From Hirudinaria manillensis (lineage: Eukaryota > Annelida > Clitellata > Hirudinida > Hirudinidae), in assembly GCA_034509925.1 (NCBI GenBank), contig CM067538.1, positions 427,501 through 491,500 of the forward strand: a stretch of DNA of 64,000 nt. The letters are read 5' to 3'. Of the stretch, positions 1 through 12,850 are shown one piece after another (position 1 is the first letter of the stretch; every line of letters begins with the position of its first letter). The translations under genes were made by a program, and so were the position numbers. The notes below the pieces were generated by a model. That model saw only the letters and a program-made list of their open reading frames with translations, had not been told where the DNA came from and did not search any database.

Positions 1-13
1 CGTCATCATCTTT

Positions 14-66
14 ATCATCATCATCATCATCATCATCATCACCACGACCATCATCATCATCATAAT
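14..66. repeat. (ATC)n microsatellite, intron of the discoidin receptor
   Basis: Near-perfect ATC triplets with a short interruption. Further GAT/CTC tracts at 199-245 and 401-439 precede the first visible receptor exon. Confidence 0.9.
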
Positions 67-472
67 CAGGGATGCTTAATTATTGATGGGGTCTGCTAAT
101 CACTGGCTTCCATTTCAATGCCAGTTGTGAGATTGCATGAATATTTGAGGCGCTAACAAACTGAAGATTGATGCTGACGTTGAAAATTGGTGAATGACGA
201 TGTTGACGATGATGTTGATGATGACGATGATGATGATGATGATGATGAAGATGACAATGATAATAGTTATGGTAGTGGTGTTGGTAATGATGATGGTAAT
301 GACATTGATTTAAAATAATAATAATAATTATTATTATTATAATTAATATCGCCATTATCCTCTCCTTTGTTATCATCATCCCCACCACTACCATCATCGT
401 CCTCCTCCTCCTCCTCATCATCATCATCATCATCATCATTAACATCAGAAGCACCATATTCACCATTTGCAG

Positions 473-3400
473 CTGTTCGCAGGCAATAGTAACACCTACA
501 TAGCCGAATTGAAGGAAATCAACCCACCAATCATAGCCCGCTGGGTGAGGGTCGTACCCTACAGCGTCCACCCAAGGACCGTCTGCCTCAGACTGGAACT
601 CTACGGTTGTGTCTGGAGAGGTTGTTGTTGTTGTTTGTTTGTTTTGTTGATGTTTTTGCATTTGTATTTCTGGACGGGGTTATTGAGTTCAATGTTGTTT
701 GGTTTCAGATTGAAAATGATAGATGGTTGATGATGATGATGATGATGTGGGACTGCTAATAGTTTGATGAGTGCAATAAGTAATTAATTAATTATTATTA
801 TTTATCACGACATAATTATGATATTAATAGTTATATAATAGCATTATTAATGGTTATTATTCATTAACCTCCTGATTTGTACTTCGGTTGTTTTGCAAAT
901 AAATTAATGATTTTCATTTACAATTATTCACAACTCCTGGTAACAAAACAAAAAAGGATGAAAGATAATTTAGGATGTGGTGGATGATACTTCAGGGAAC
1001 GATCTGGGCTTGAAAGAAAAACGGATGGATGGATGGATGGATGGATGGATGGATGGATGGACGGTCGATCTGAGGGGGAGAAGGGTCGGGTTTGGAGATT
1101 TTACGAGCTCACACCCAGGTATGCTCTCCGACGTGGATCGCATTCCATCTTCATTAGTGACGTCATTAATCACGTGACCTCGGTAATTCCAGCCTCCTTT
1201 GATACTTGAAATCCAACCGCCCCTGTTGGCGGCGATGGTGGACAGGGGGTCGTTTGGTGCGTGCCAAGGGTGCCGAAGGTGGGATTTTGGGGAGCATGTC
1301 GATTGGTTAGAAACTGAATGATTGCATAAGAAGGAGGAATGATTGTAATGATAATAATAAGATGAATATCAGTGATATTTAAAATAATAATAGAATAATA
1401 ATCAAAATAAGAAGATTTGGAACGTACGTGTAGCGTATAAGAGGATCTGAAAGGAAAAATGTTTATTGGAGTGTAAGAAAGAAGCGATTCGTTCCAAAAT
1501 AATCACCCATCCACCCACGCTCCCCAAGCCTCCACCGTGACTCCCCAAAACCACACCGTGGCATCCACAAACGGATATTGGCTCCGGCAACCGCGGTCGC
1601 AAATAGGTCCTTAAAATGGAGGCACATGGAAAGTCATAAAGCGCTCGTTTGTTAGTTGCGCTATCTGACGTCTGCTCGTAAAGTTGTGGTTCGCGCGCCA
1701 CTCCAAATCCTACTGCCTCATTCTCCCCAACTGAGGAGGAGGCTTTCCATTCACCTCCCACCCTTCGCTTCATTCTCTCGTTCCATTCTTCTCTTCATCT
1801 TCTTCCTCTTCTTCCTCTTCCTTAATCCATCCGTCCATCCATCAGCGGCTCCATATTAATCCGATCATTTGTTCTTTCACCTTTCTGCATCCTCTTATTT
1901 GTTATATCCTTCCGCGTCATTGTCATCCTCTTTTTCATCGCAATCACCATCTTCATCATAGTCGTCTCCACCCATCCACTCCCCACAAGCTCCATGACAA
2001 CGACCGTTTCATAATGTTTGGCATCACCTTATGTCTATCGACCGATGTCAGCAAATTGTTTTCATTGTGACTCGATGGTACCATATTTTGGCCAGGATTT
2101 CTATAACGGCCGTCCATTCCTCCAACTGACCTGAGGAAAGGGGTGGATGGAGAAATCGAATAATGGCCACCCATCTATCCACACATCCACCCACCCATCC
2201 ATCAGTCAAGCCGATAGGGATATAGGGGCTCGGTTGAACAAAACAACGTGGGATTTGAACTTTTTAGATGAATTCGATCGTAAAAATCGAGATATGAGAT
2301 TGTTTGGTCGTTTTTATCAGTTTTGTCTTAAACTGATTCTTCATTTGTGTTTGTTCTTTTGAATCCCGGCGGATGGAAGGCTGACCGGCTTACCGGATGG
2401 ATGGATTGACGAATGGGAAGGCAAACTGACCGAAGTAATAATCGATATCGCAGATGGTCTCCTGTCCTACAGCATGCCGCAAGGGGAAAGACGAGGGACA
2501 GAACTCGACCTCTCTGATCTCACTTACGACGGGAAACTCGAAAGTGGCTGGCTGACCGGAGGTCTGGGTCAACTAACGGACGGAGCAGAGGGTCATTCCA
2601 ACTTTCGACTGGACACGGACGGCCACGGACGCAAGGGCTACGAGTGGGTCGGTTGGAAGAACGACACGATCCTGTCGCTCGTGTCGTCAGTGACGGGTGT
2701 CACCGGTGGTAGCAGTGGCGAGCCGGTCGTCAGCATCCTCTTCGAGTTTGACAGGCCGCGCAATTTTAGCAGCGTTCGATTCCATTGCAATAACATGTTC
2801 AGCAAAGAAGTTCGAGTATTTAGGAAGGCGATCATTCACTTCAGCCTGGACGGCGTCTTTCGCGATTCTGTCGCCAGAAGCAGCGGCGGCAGCGGTGGTA
2901 GCAGCCATGGCCTCTTCGACACCAGACGGCCCAGGCGAAACGATCGAAGCTACGGTTATAAGATACCGTCGACTCACAGCTACCATCATCATCATCACCA
3001 CCACCACCACCATCGTTCCCTTCTTGCCACGACCCAGGGGGACTTGACCTATGCCCTCCAATACCCTCCGGTGACCTTCGAGTTCATGAGGGATACTCTC
3101 ATCGATTTTGCGAGAAACGTCATCGTCACCATACCGGGGAGGGTGGCGAGGTTCGTTAGGGTCGACTTGCTATTCGACGCACGATGGCTCATGGTGAGCG
3201 AAGTGAGGTTTGAATCAGGTGAGTTGTCGGTCGTTGTCGGAAATGGTCGTCGGATTTGTACATTTTCGAATCCGACGACGACGATGACGATGATGTTGAT
3301 TATTAACGCTTTTGAAAAATATTATTAATTGTTATGTTATGCTCAATAATAGACGGTTAAACGTTTGATTGTTTTCGTCATCCTCGTGACCTTGAAACTC

Positions 3401-6400
3401 TAGCCTCGTAACTTCTCAGTTGCAATCTGAGTGCGGTTTTCCATCATTTAAACAACAACAACAGCATAAAAACACGTGAGATTGTATCCATGTTTTATGG
3501 GCTTGTTTTCTTTCCTTCTGCTCGTGACTTCCCCCAATTCTACTCCACCCACTGAACCGCGGGTTACCCAACCCTGCATCCTTGCTACGCTCAATCTTCT
3601 GCGCCTCTGTTTTGAGTTTTTCTGACGGACAACAATGGCGATGATGGAGAGGTCAGTTTGTATTGAAAGATCAATCTGTTTTGACTCGTCCAATATGGAT
3701 GTCAGCTCCCCCATTGGTAACAATGTAACATTTCATTCTATTCGACCGACCATTTACTATTTATCCATCTGTTCATTTATTCATGCCTGCTTTCCCTCCT
3801 CAAACATAGTTTATCCGTCTATCAATCCATCCATCAATCCATCCATCCATCCATCCATCCATCCAGCCATCCATCCATCCATCCACCAATCCATCCATTC
3901 TTCTATTTGTACATCCACTCATCCGTTCTCTGAGCCATTTAACTTCGATTGAATTTCTGACTTCTGTTCGACACATTTATTGGTCTTGTGTTTCCTGTCT
4001 ATTTGTTCAGGCATCTTGTTCCTGACTTCTTTCCTTCAGCAAACATCCATCAATCCATCCATCCATCCATCCATCCATCCATCCATCCATCCATCCAACC
4101 ATCCATCAATCCATCCATCCATTCTTCTTAAGAAACTTTCCTCCGACAATTCAAAGCATGCAATGCATAGTTTCTTCTGCTTCTGATTTCAAATTTTATT
4201 TTTAAATCTACGACTTCCTCGTTCCTCATTCTTGATTATCCAATCCGACGAAAACATTGCCTACATTGCAATAACTGACCTCCAATACCCCTAAGTTCGT
4301 TTCTACAAAAATAATGTCCACTCCTTTGCGTGGCTCGCTGGCTTTACATCGACTCAGTCACTCTTTCACCTCGATTCACAGCAGGCAGCTCCCTACTTAA
4401 TCGTACGCAGTATTTTTTTTTCTTTTCAATCGGGAGGGGTCGCCATTAACGTTTTCCAGCGTTTTAATCTTTCTTTGCACTCATTCACTCACTTACTCAG
4501 TCACTCGCTTACTCAGTCACTCACTCCTTCGCACTCCAATCAGATGTCGTTCCCTTTCAGAGGATTCCTGTTCTCAATAGAATGACTTCAAACCGGTTTT
4601 AATTGCCCGATTCGCAGGTATGTCTTTGCCACAGGGGAAGTGAATTATGATGATGACGACTATGCTGCTGCCACAGACGATGATGATGATGATGTCACTG
4701 ATGACGTAGGTGTGCAATGTCACTCATGGACGATCACAATCTCACAATCTTTGAAGGTCTATAGCGATACTTAACCAATCAATTGACTACTGACTACGAA
4801 TCCCAAAGACTTAGCCATCTACTCACATGTCAAAACACTCACTCAGTCATCCAACAATCAATCAGAAATCATTGAAATAATCACAGAATAGCTAACTCAC
4901 TCACTCACTCACTCACTCACTCACTCACTCACTCACTCACTCACTCACTCACTCACTCACTCACTCACTCACTCACTCACTCACTCACTCACTCACTCAC
5001 TCACTCACTCACTCACTCACTCACTCACTCACTCATTCAGTCATTCACTTATTTCTTCTGTCCATCTCTGATTTCCATTGTGATCGGATTCCGAGCTAAT
5101 CACAGAGACCGTTGAGTGGCTTATGCTTTTCACTTGAATTGTTCTTTACGAGTGCTCAATGGAAGATTATGAGGTGGGTGGATTAATGAGCGAGCGAGTG
5201 AATGAGTGGGTGGGTGAGTGAGTGAGTGAGTGAGTGAGTGAGTGAGTGAGTGAGTGAGTGAGTGAGTGAGTGAGTGAGTGAATGAACGAGTCGGAGAGAG
5301 AGCGAATGATAGAGTAAAGGAGTGACCCAAACCTTAACACGGCTGCGATGCTTGGTTGATTTTGTTCTTTTTTTCCCCAACAATTCTTCTGCCCTCTGTG
5401 GACCGGGGTGGAAAAAAGGAAATTTGTGATGATAATGATCGTCATTATCATCCTTTCCGTTCCGTCCACTCATCCGGATTTTCTCTTCCGATCCTGTAAA
5501 GGGAGCACACACCGAAATCATTTGTTTAGAGTTGGGTTGACCACGACAGGAGGTAAGGTACAAGGTTTGGGGTTAGGGTTACCCATCCAAACGTTTGACC
5601 CTGATGTTAAGGGCACCGATGACTTGCTTTCTACAGTCCGATAATGTCAAACAATGTTGCCCGTTCATTATTTTCCATTAGTTTTTTTTTTCCAAAAGAT
5701 AATGTTTTTTTTTCTTAGGAATTATTTTTAATTGCTTTTTATTCACGCGATATTACAAATTTTTAAATATTTTATAAAATATAATGTCCCATTTTATTCG
5801 GACGAATGTGATTGTTATTCTCGTCGTTGGTCGATTATGACGGGGAATGTTTTCAATTCACAATAAAACTTCGTTTGAAGTCCTTGTTTGCGAGAAAATT
5901 GTTGTTGTTGCTGTTGCTGCTGCTGTCATCATCATTACTGTCGTCATCATCTTCGTCTTCCTCTTCATCACAATCATCACAATATTCGTCGTCACCATCA
6001 TAATCACAGGCATTGTAAGTTACAGGTTTTGTCTTGTATGTCTTTATAGCTCCAATCATTCTCCTTAAAAGGGGTTAGTGTCCCCTTAAAAAGGTCACCC
6101 AACCTTTTCCACTCTTGTTCGGTCTTGTCTCACTCATTCTCAATCCTTCACCCAGTCGGTCCTCAATTCGCTCGCACTCCTTTGCACTCATACCCTCATC
6201 TCTCGCCCGTTCAATCTCTCACTCCGCTGCAGTGATACTCATTCCGCTGGGCACAGCAGCATTCCTTCCTTTAAATTATGGTTTCGCCGTGCAGGGCCTT
6301 GTTAAGCAGGTTGGTCACGTGATCATGCTTCGTTATGGGGAGGTGGAGAAGGATTGGGGAGTATGGGTGGGTAGAACAGCTTATGTTATCGAGTCTGCCA

Positions 6401-7157
6401 AATCATAATTTGAATCTTGACTTTCTAATCAGTACCCAACAGTCCGTCATCCTTTCATCATCATCAACATCATCATCGTCGTCTTCTTCCTCCTCCTCCT
6501 CATTCTCCCCATCATCCCAATCAGTCAGCGACAGTCTTAGGGAAGTAGTAGTAGGTTCAGGTTTAGTAACGATGTGAATGTCGATGCATCATTCTTTCGA
6601 CCAGTCATTCCACGCACCCTCCAGACTTGAGGGCCGTAATAAATAAATTATTTTATAATAACATGAATGTATTCATATATAATTATCGCTCAGGCACATT
6701 CAACGATTATAATGATGACGATGATGATGATTATTATTATTATTTAATAATATTATTATCATTGATAATTATATTCTCTTCAGAACTGGTCTCAGAAAAC
6801 CTGACAGAGTTTTTTGCAAATTCATCTTCTTTCAAAGGTAGTCACTACCATCATCATCATCATCATCGTCGTCATCATCATCATCATGACCGCCATCATT
6901 TATGACCATCAATTTCGTCGGCGACTAATTTTTGAAATAATAATGCTGTTAATGGTAATATTAATAGCAAGAAATTATTATTAACGATAAATTATTTTCG
7001 CACTGCTATTTTGGTTACAATCATTATCATAATTTGGACCTGGCCATTCTGGCGTGACGCCAATCTGGTTTCGAAAGCGGCTAGCACGGACCACTGTAAT
7101 GACCAGTTAATTAGTTGTGCAGAATCCATCATCATTGTTATTATCACTGTGAGAACT

Positions 7158-7188
<31 letters not shown>

Positions 7189-7968
7189 CCTGCATCGTCA
7201 TCGTCGCTGCCACCATCATCATCATCATCGTCATCAGGACAAATAATTTCCAGATGACGACGACAGTGAGTCCCCTTCGTCGTCGTCGTCATCATCTTCC
7301 TCCTCCTCCTCATCTTCGTACTGGAACGATCAGCTGATCGGGGTCATCATCGGGGCAGTTGGGATTCCTCTACTCATCGTCGTCGTCATCTTCATCCTCT
7401 GCTTCATCTGCCGGTGGAAGGTTGGATTGACCGTCGGATTGTTTACGACGCCACCTCGTCGTCATGGCTGTCGCTGCGTCGCGGAGCGTCGTCATGGTTA
7501 CGGAGGCGACTCGTTGGCGGATGGAATTCGATTATTAAAATGGCGACGAGTCGTTTTTAATTCGGTGCATTGATTTCTGTCACCATCACCATCGTCGTCA
7601 TCATCTTCACCGCCTCCAACACCATCATCGTCGTCATCATCATCTTCATCACCTCCACCACCTCCAACACCATCATCGTCGTCGTCATCATCACCATTAG
7701 TATCACTATCACTATCTGACGAGGGTTTCAAGTCGCGATTCGAAACCTCGGATCAGGATTTATGACTTTAATTACCGATGCATTATTCATGCACCATGGT
7801 GTACGTGAACAAGGCAATCATCACCATCACCGACGCCATCACCGTCGTCTTCATCGTCACCATCAGTTTTAGTATTATGATTTATATACGTACATTTGTT
7901 TGTGTTTGTACCATTACGATGTAATGTAAATCTCGTAAATTGTTTCTAAAATAATAATAACAATAGTA

Positions 7969-8009
<41 letters not shown>

Positions 8010-10760
8010 GTCGTTATTAACAATAACAATCACAATATAATTACTATCACCATTACTTTTATTATGATTTTAAATTACCTCTAATCCTATAAACGTTATT
8101 ATAAATGGGTTGCTAGGCTTCCCATTGGATGATCGATGTCTCCCATAATGCACGGCCATCTGTGATTGGTCGACGTGATAAGCCCCTTTTTTTGATAACG
8201 TCAAATATTGATTAAGGGATGAGTATGGTGAAGACAACGATGACGATGATCTTCACTATAAATCTAATTTTATTATAAATATAATTTTATTGTAAATATT
8301 ATTAAAAAAAATTTATTTTAAATTATATGGAGGATTTTTATTTTACATCCATATCCATCATAATCATGTTCAAACATATTTAAACCATCATCGGCCCAGA
8401 AAAAATGCTCCTCCGAAAAGCTTGCAGACGAGGATCCGAAACTGACCCTGCACTTGGGCGACGGAATTCCCCTAAAGAAGATGGAAAAGAACGGCCACTA
8501 CTACACGTACAACAACACCATCTTCCATCACCACACATCGACCACCGGTCGCTACAGCAGCTCCGTGCCGCCGGTCGTCCAAAGCTCCACAACCCTCAAG
8601 AAACCCGAAGACCCTAACCCTGTCGCCGGCGACTTGTTTTTCGGCGGTCTGTCGCCGGTGCAGAGGGAGCTGCCCGATATCCCCCTATTGCCCTACGAGT
8701 CCACAGGTGCGTGCGACCCCGCCCTTCACTAGCATAATTTTTGGATTGACTGTGGTTGAATTGTGTGAATAATTACAAAACCAGGAACACAACTTTTCAT
8801 GTTTAAACTCCGCTAAAAATATAAAATAATATTAAAAATGGTAATAAATACAAAATATTATACACATAACATGACAATTATTGTCTAATCCTAGACTATC
8901 TCTCGGACACAAATACTTCAACGTACGCTGTTCCGGACAACTATAGGATAGCTCCAACCTCGGCTCTATCTTCCTCAACTAATCAGCTTCAAGGGCAGTT
9001 GAGGTCGTCGGACCTCGTTCCCGACCAGTCGTCGACCAATTATAGGTCTCGAAACTGGGTCGGGTCGAGAATTGGCTCCTCCCACGACGTCCATTGGGAT
9101 ATGGGCACGATTGGAGTGAACGAATTCAGGCAAAACCAGTTGCGATTGGTCGAAAAGTTGGGGGAGGGCTTATTTGGGGAGGTAGACAAACATATTCCAT
9201 ACATTTTGACCTCTTACTTGTTTATTATCAAAGTTTATTTGATCCGTAACCTTTAACCTTTAACCCATAGGTTCACCTGTGTGAGGTCAGCCTCAACGGA
9301 AGAACATCTAAAGAGAAAAGGATAAATTCAAGAAAGATTGTAGGCGCGGTCAAAATTTTATCAACAAACGCTTCCCCTAAAATGAAGTTGGATTTCGTTG
9401 AAAAGAGAATTCAATAAATATTCGAGATTAATAATAATAATAATAATAATTATAATAATCTTAATAATATTCATGATGATGATAATGATACTTCAACAAC
9501 TGCAACAGAACACCAAATATCAACTCCGATTTAAACATATTCTACAAATTATTATCACAAATAAAATTCAAACTTATTAATAAACCTGTGACATAAATTA
9601 ACATATTATAATGAGCCTCAAAATATCCCCAACCGTCCATAGGGATAACTTCCTTCAGGAAGTTCAAATAATGGCCAGGCTGAGAGACCCCAACATCGTC
9701 TCCATCCTCGGGGCTTGTTTGGACGATGAGCCGTGGTTTGCCGTGGTGGACTACCCGTTTAGGGGAGACCTCAATCAGTACCTGAGAGCTCACTCGTACC
9801 TGGATCCACCAAGCTACCTATCGACTCAACAAAACTTCAAACTACTTGAAACCAAGACGCTCAGGTAATAAAAATAATGAATTAGCTATAGACTTGACAA
9901 TTACTTAACCGAATTAAACTCCACCCACCGACCAATGACAATCCTTCAGCTACGGGGCACTGATCTACATGGCAACCCAGATAGCCTCTGGAATGAAGTA
10001 CCTAGAAAGCATGAAGGTCGTGCACAGAGACCTGGCAACCAGGAACTGCCTCGTGGGTCGCTACCTCCAGGTCAAAATATCTGACCTCGGCATGACCTCC
10101 AGCCTCTACAAGGTCGACTATTATAGAGTTCAGGGTCAGGCCGTACTTCCGGTCAGGTGGATGGCGTGGGAATCAGTCCTATTGGTGGGTTGATTATGAT
10201 GATGATTTTGATGCTTATATTTATTAAAGGCGTCAAACATGCCCAAACAGGGAAAATTCTCTAGCAAGAGTGACGTCTGGTCATTCGGAGTTACACTCTG
10301 GGAGGTCATGAACTTTGCCCGCAACAGGCCTTTCGAGGGTATGGACGACCAGCAGGTAATAGACAGCTACGCCCGCTGCCTCCAGCTGGGTCAACTGGCC
10401 ACGACCTTGCCGCAGCCCGTAAGCTGCCCCAGAGAGATCTACGACTTGATGAGGGAATGCTGGAATAGGGAAGAAGAAAAAAGACCCACCTTCTCCGAGA
10501 TACACATGTTCCTTTCCAGAAAAAATCTCGGCTACAAGCCGTCGGAAGACATCACCGAAGACAACGACAATGACGACGACGACGACGATGCCGGCGAAGA
10601 TGGAGACGAAGAGGAGGAGGGAGATGAGGATGAGGAAGATGATGGGGAGGAGGATCATCATCAGGATGAGAGAAACGCTGGCGCTAACGAGAAAAGTGAA
10701 GCCGGCGTCAAAAGCGTCTGTCGTGGCTTCGAGTCCGACTCTAAGTCGATATTAGTTTGA
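473..10760 (+). CDS. ddr: Discoidin domain receptor tyrosine kinase, 3' ten exons (5' end outside window)
   Basis: Collagen-binding receptor tyrosine kinase. Exons: 473-620, 2454-3218, 6784-6837, 7254-7420, 8421-8706, 8895-9181, 9271-9386, 9643-9864, 9950-10184, 10251-10760. All have AG/GT borders and compatible phases and sum to 930 codons. Exon 1 is the end of the discoidin (F5/8C) domain ([21 protein letters not shown]). Exon 2 is the discoidin-like domain ([46 protein letters not shown]). Exon 3 carries two N-glycosylation sequons. Exon 4 has a Ser run and the membrane segment ([20 protein letters not shown]). Exons 5-6 are a Tyr- and Pro-rich cytosolic juxtamembrane. Exons 6-10 are the kinase: GEGLFGEV P-loop, AVK lysine, HRDLATRN catalytic loop, DLG in place of DFG, YKVDYYR activation loop, [22 protein letters not shown]. 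The start of exon 5 is the weakest junction; 8428 is an alternative. An acidic tail of about 70 residues follows the kinase, where known DDRs stop. The family assignment is firm. Confidence 0.93.
1023..1060. repeat. (GGAT)n microsatellite
   Basis: About nine perfect GGAT units inside the 1.8-kb receptor intron. Confidence 0.9.
3824..4122. repeat. Two (ATCC)n arrays in the 3.6-kb receptor intron
   Basis: Arrays at 3824-3899 and 4044-4122 with occasional ATCA units, separated by unique sequence. Confidence 0.9.
4894..5280. repeat. (ACTC)n array followed by inverted (GAGT)n array
   Basis: ACTC units run from about 4894 to 5034. After 180 bp of unique sequence the complementary GAGT array runs from 5213 to 5280. 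The two are opposite in orientation and could pair as a long hairpin in an intron transcript. Confidence 0.9.
6784..6837 (+). CDS. ddr: 54-nt micro-exon of the discoidin receptor (extracellular juxtamembrane)
   Basis: The exon lies between a pyrimidine-rich acceptor (attctcttcag) and a gtagtc donor. It is exactly 18 codons with phase 1 at both ends, so it can be included or skipped without changing frame. It encodes a short acidic segment with two N-glycosylation sequons (NLT, NSS), which suits the extracellular stalk between the discoidin-like domain and the membrane segment. Inclusion is inferred from splice sites and phase alone; direct joining of 3218 to 7254 is also in frame. Confidence 0.65.
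7970..8008. repeat. (AAT)n tract
   Basis: Perfect AAT repeats in a receptor intron. Confidence 0.85.
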
Positions 10761-11800
10761 TCGATATCATCATCATCATCATCATTATCAAAGACGTCAT
10801 CGACATTATCATCACCGTCATCTTTGACATAATTCTTTGGTCCATAGCATCAGTTTATTTCGTTTTCTTTGTAATCAAAGTCCACAGCAATAATAGTGAA
10901 ATTATAGTTATTATTATTATAATTATAATTATTATTATAAAATAATAATTTCTTACCTGCGCACCCGCTTTGTAAATCAGGCCTCTATAGCTTCTCCGCG
11001 TCGTCGATGATGAAGATGATGAAGATGATGATTACGATTATGTTGTTGTTGTTGATGATGTTGTTGTTGTTGCTGTCACTGAATAAAATGCGACACAATA
11101 ACATTAGAGAGGCTAATTATTCATGAAAAATGATAATGATACACGTTCAATTATCATAATTTATCGTAATTCGTAATTAATTTAGCGTCGCTTTCAACAC
11201 CAGCGGTCACCATATCAACGGTTTTCGTCGCGCCATCTCTGGAAAACCTCGCAAAACGCAAAACGTTCGCTTCGATGAATGCAAATTTATTGATTTATTA
11301 GCGAAATATGGCATGAAATATCGACCTTAACTAGACTAACGTGGTATCTCCATACGTAGGACGGACTGAGGTATCCGCGGTTGTTGATACGTCGGTATTG
11401 ATACATAGCAGAACGATTCGTGTCTTCTTGTGACGTTGTTTTGTGTTTGTGGTGCTTTGGGTATTGTTTTCGTTGTTATGTAATCATTATTATTATTGTT
11501 ATTATTATTATTGTTATTAGTTGTAGTAGTATTATATTTACTATTCGTTATATTGTTCGTGTATTTGTGTCGACAAATCAGACGTAATAACGTTAATGAT
11601 TGTGTATAATTGCAGCAATTATTATTATTATTGTTATTATTATAATTATTATTATTCATTTATAATAATTATTTATGTCGTTATTACGTTACTCGTTCAA
11701 CTCTTGTTTTATCGGGTGCTGTCCATAATTAATGAACTCAGATTTCAATTGTCTGGATGCTTGCCAAGTTGTTTCAATATCACCTTTCTAGATTCTCGTC

Positions 11801-11864
<64 letters not shown>

Positions 11865-12850
11865 TTAATAATAACAACGACAATAATAATCGTCATCTAT
11901 AAACTATAATTACTTGTGTAATAAATATTATGACTCATCATTTAACGTTATAAAATATTATAAAAGTATTTCTATTATTTTCATTTTCTGTGCGTGAATT
12001 TATTTTGTGGTTCAACTTATTCTGGCATGGAGCTGTTGAACTGAAGGGATTGTCACAGGTGTGACAGTATCGGGCGATATTAACATTGTAAATGTAATAA
12101 TAATAATAATAAATATTATAATAATAAATATAAATATAATAATTTTAATTTTGCACCGTCGTAGAGTGGCGTTTGTGACGCCTCATCGCGCAAATCTAAA
12201 GCACAAATCCCGACCTTATGAGGTATGAACATTTACAACGTGGTAATTCTGAGATATTACGAACATATTTCAAATAAACGACTCTACGAAGTTGTCTCGC
12301 TGCATCTTAGAAAATCGTTTGGAGAAACAAACATTTTACAGGATTTATTTATCTCTATAATTGCATTGTTATAGTTGTTAATGTTATTACAATATTATAA
12401 TTATTATTGTTATTATTAATTATTAATTATCAGTATTGTCCTTAAATCAAATCATTAAATTCTGTAGAAAACACGAGACAGATCCATTTCAATTTGCCCG
12501 TGACGCTTTTAAAAATTCATCAAAAATTCAAACATTTTCTTTTTTAACTGAGAACAGTTTTGTGCGATACGTTGGCACGTGAAAACGTAAAACAAAAGAA
12601 TATTTAATAATAATTTAATTTATTTAATTATAAAATCATTTTTAATCGGCTGCCAGTATTGTTTTTCAGGCCGCGTCATTGTACCGTAAATAATTTTGAA
12701 AATATGTTGTTGTTATTTTGCGGAAATAAGAACTCATTCATTTCTAGACGACAGTTGCATCAATGCAGTAAAGTATTGCAGGCCATAAATTATACACACA
12801 GTAGCTAAAAATAAGATATTAAAGAATTAAGTTTAAAAAAAAACCAGAAT
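10761..12850. other. Intergenic region, AT-rich, between the receptor kinase and the next gene
   Basis: No open frame with coding character was found. The region holds ATC runs just after the receptor stop codon, many AAT/ATT tracts (the longest at 11803-11862) and, from about 12100, AT-rich DNA leading to the start at 12851. The 3' UTR of the receptor and the promoter of the next gene must lie here, but no clear TATA box or polyadenylation cluster stood out. Confidence 0.5.
11803..11862. repeat. (AAT)n tract
   Basis: About twenty AAT units in the spacer between the receptor and the next gene. Confidence 0.9.
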
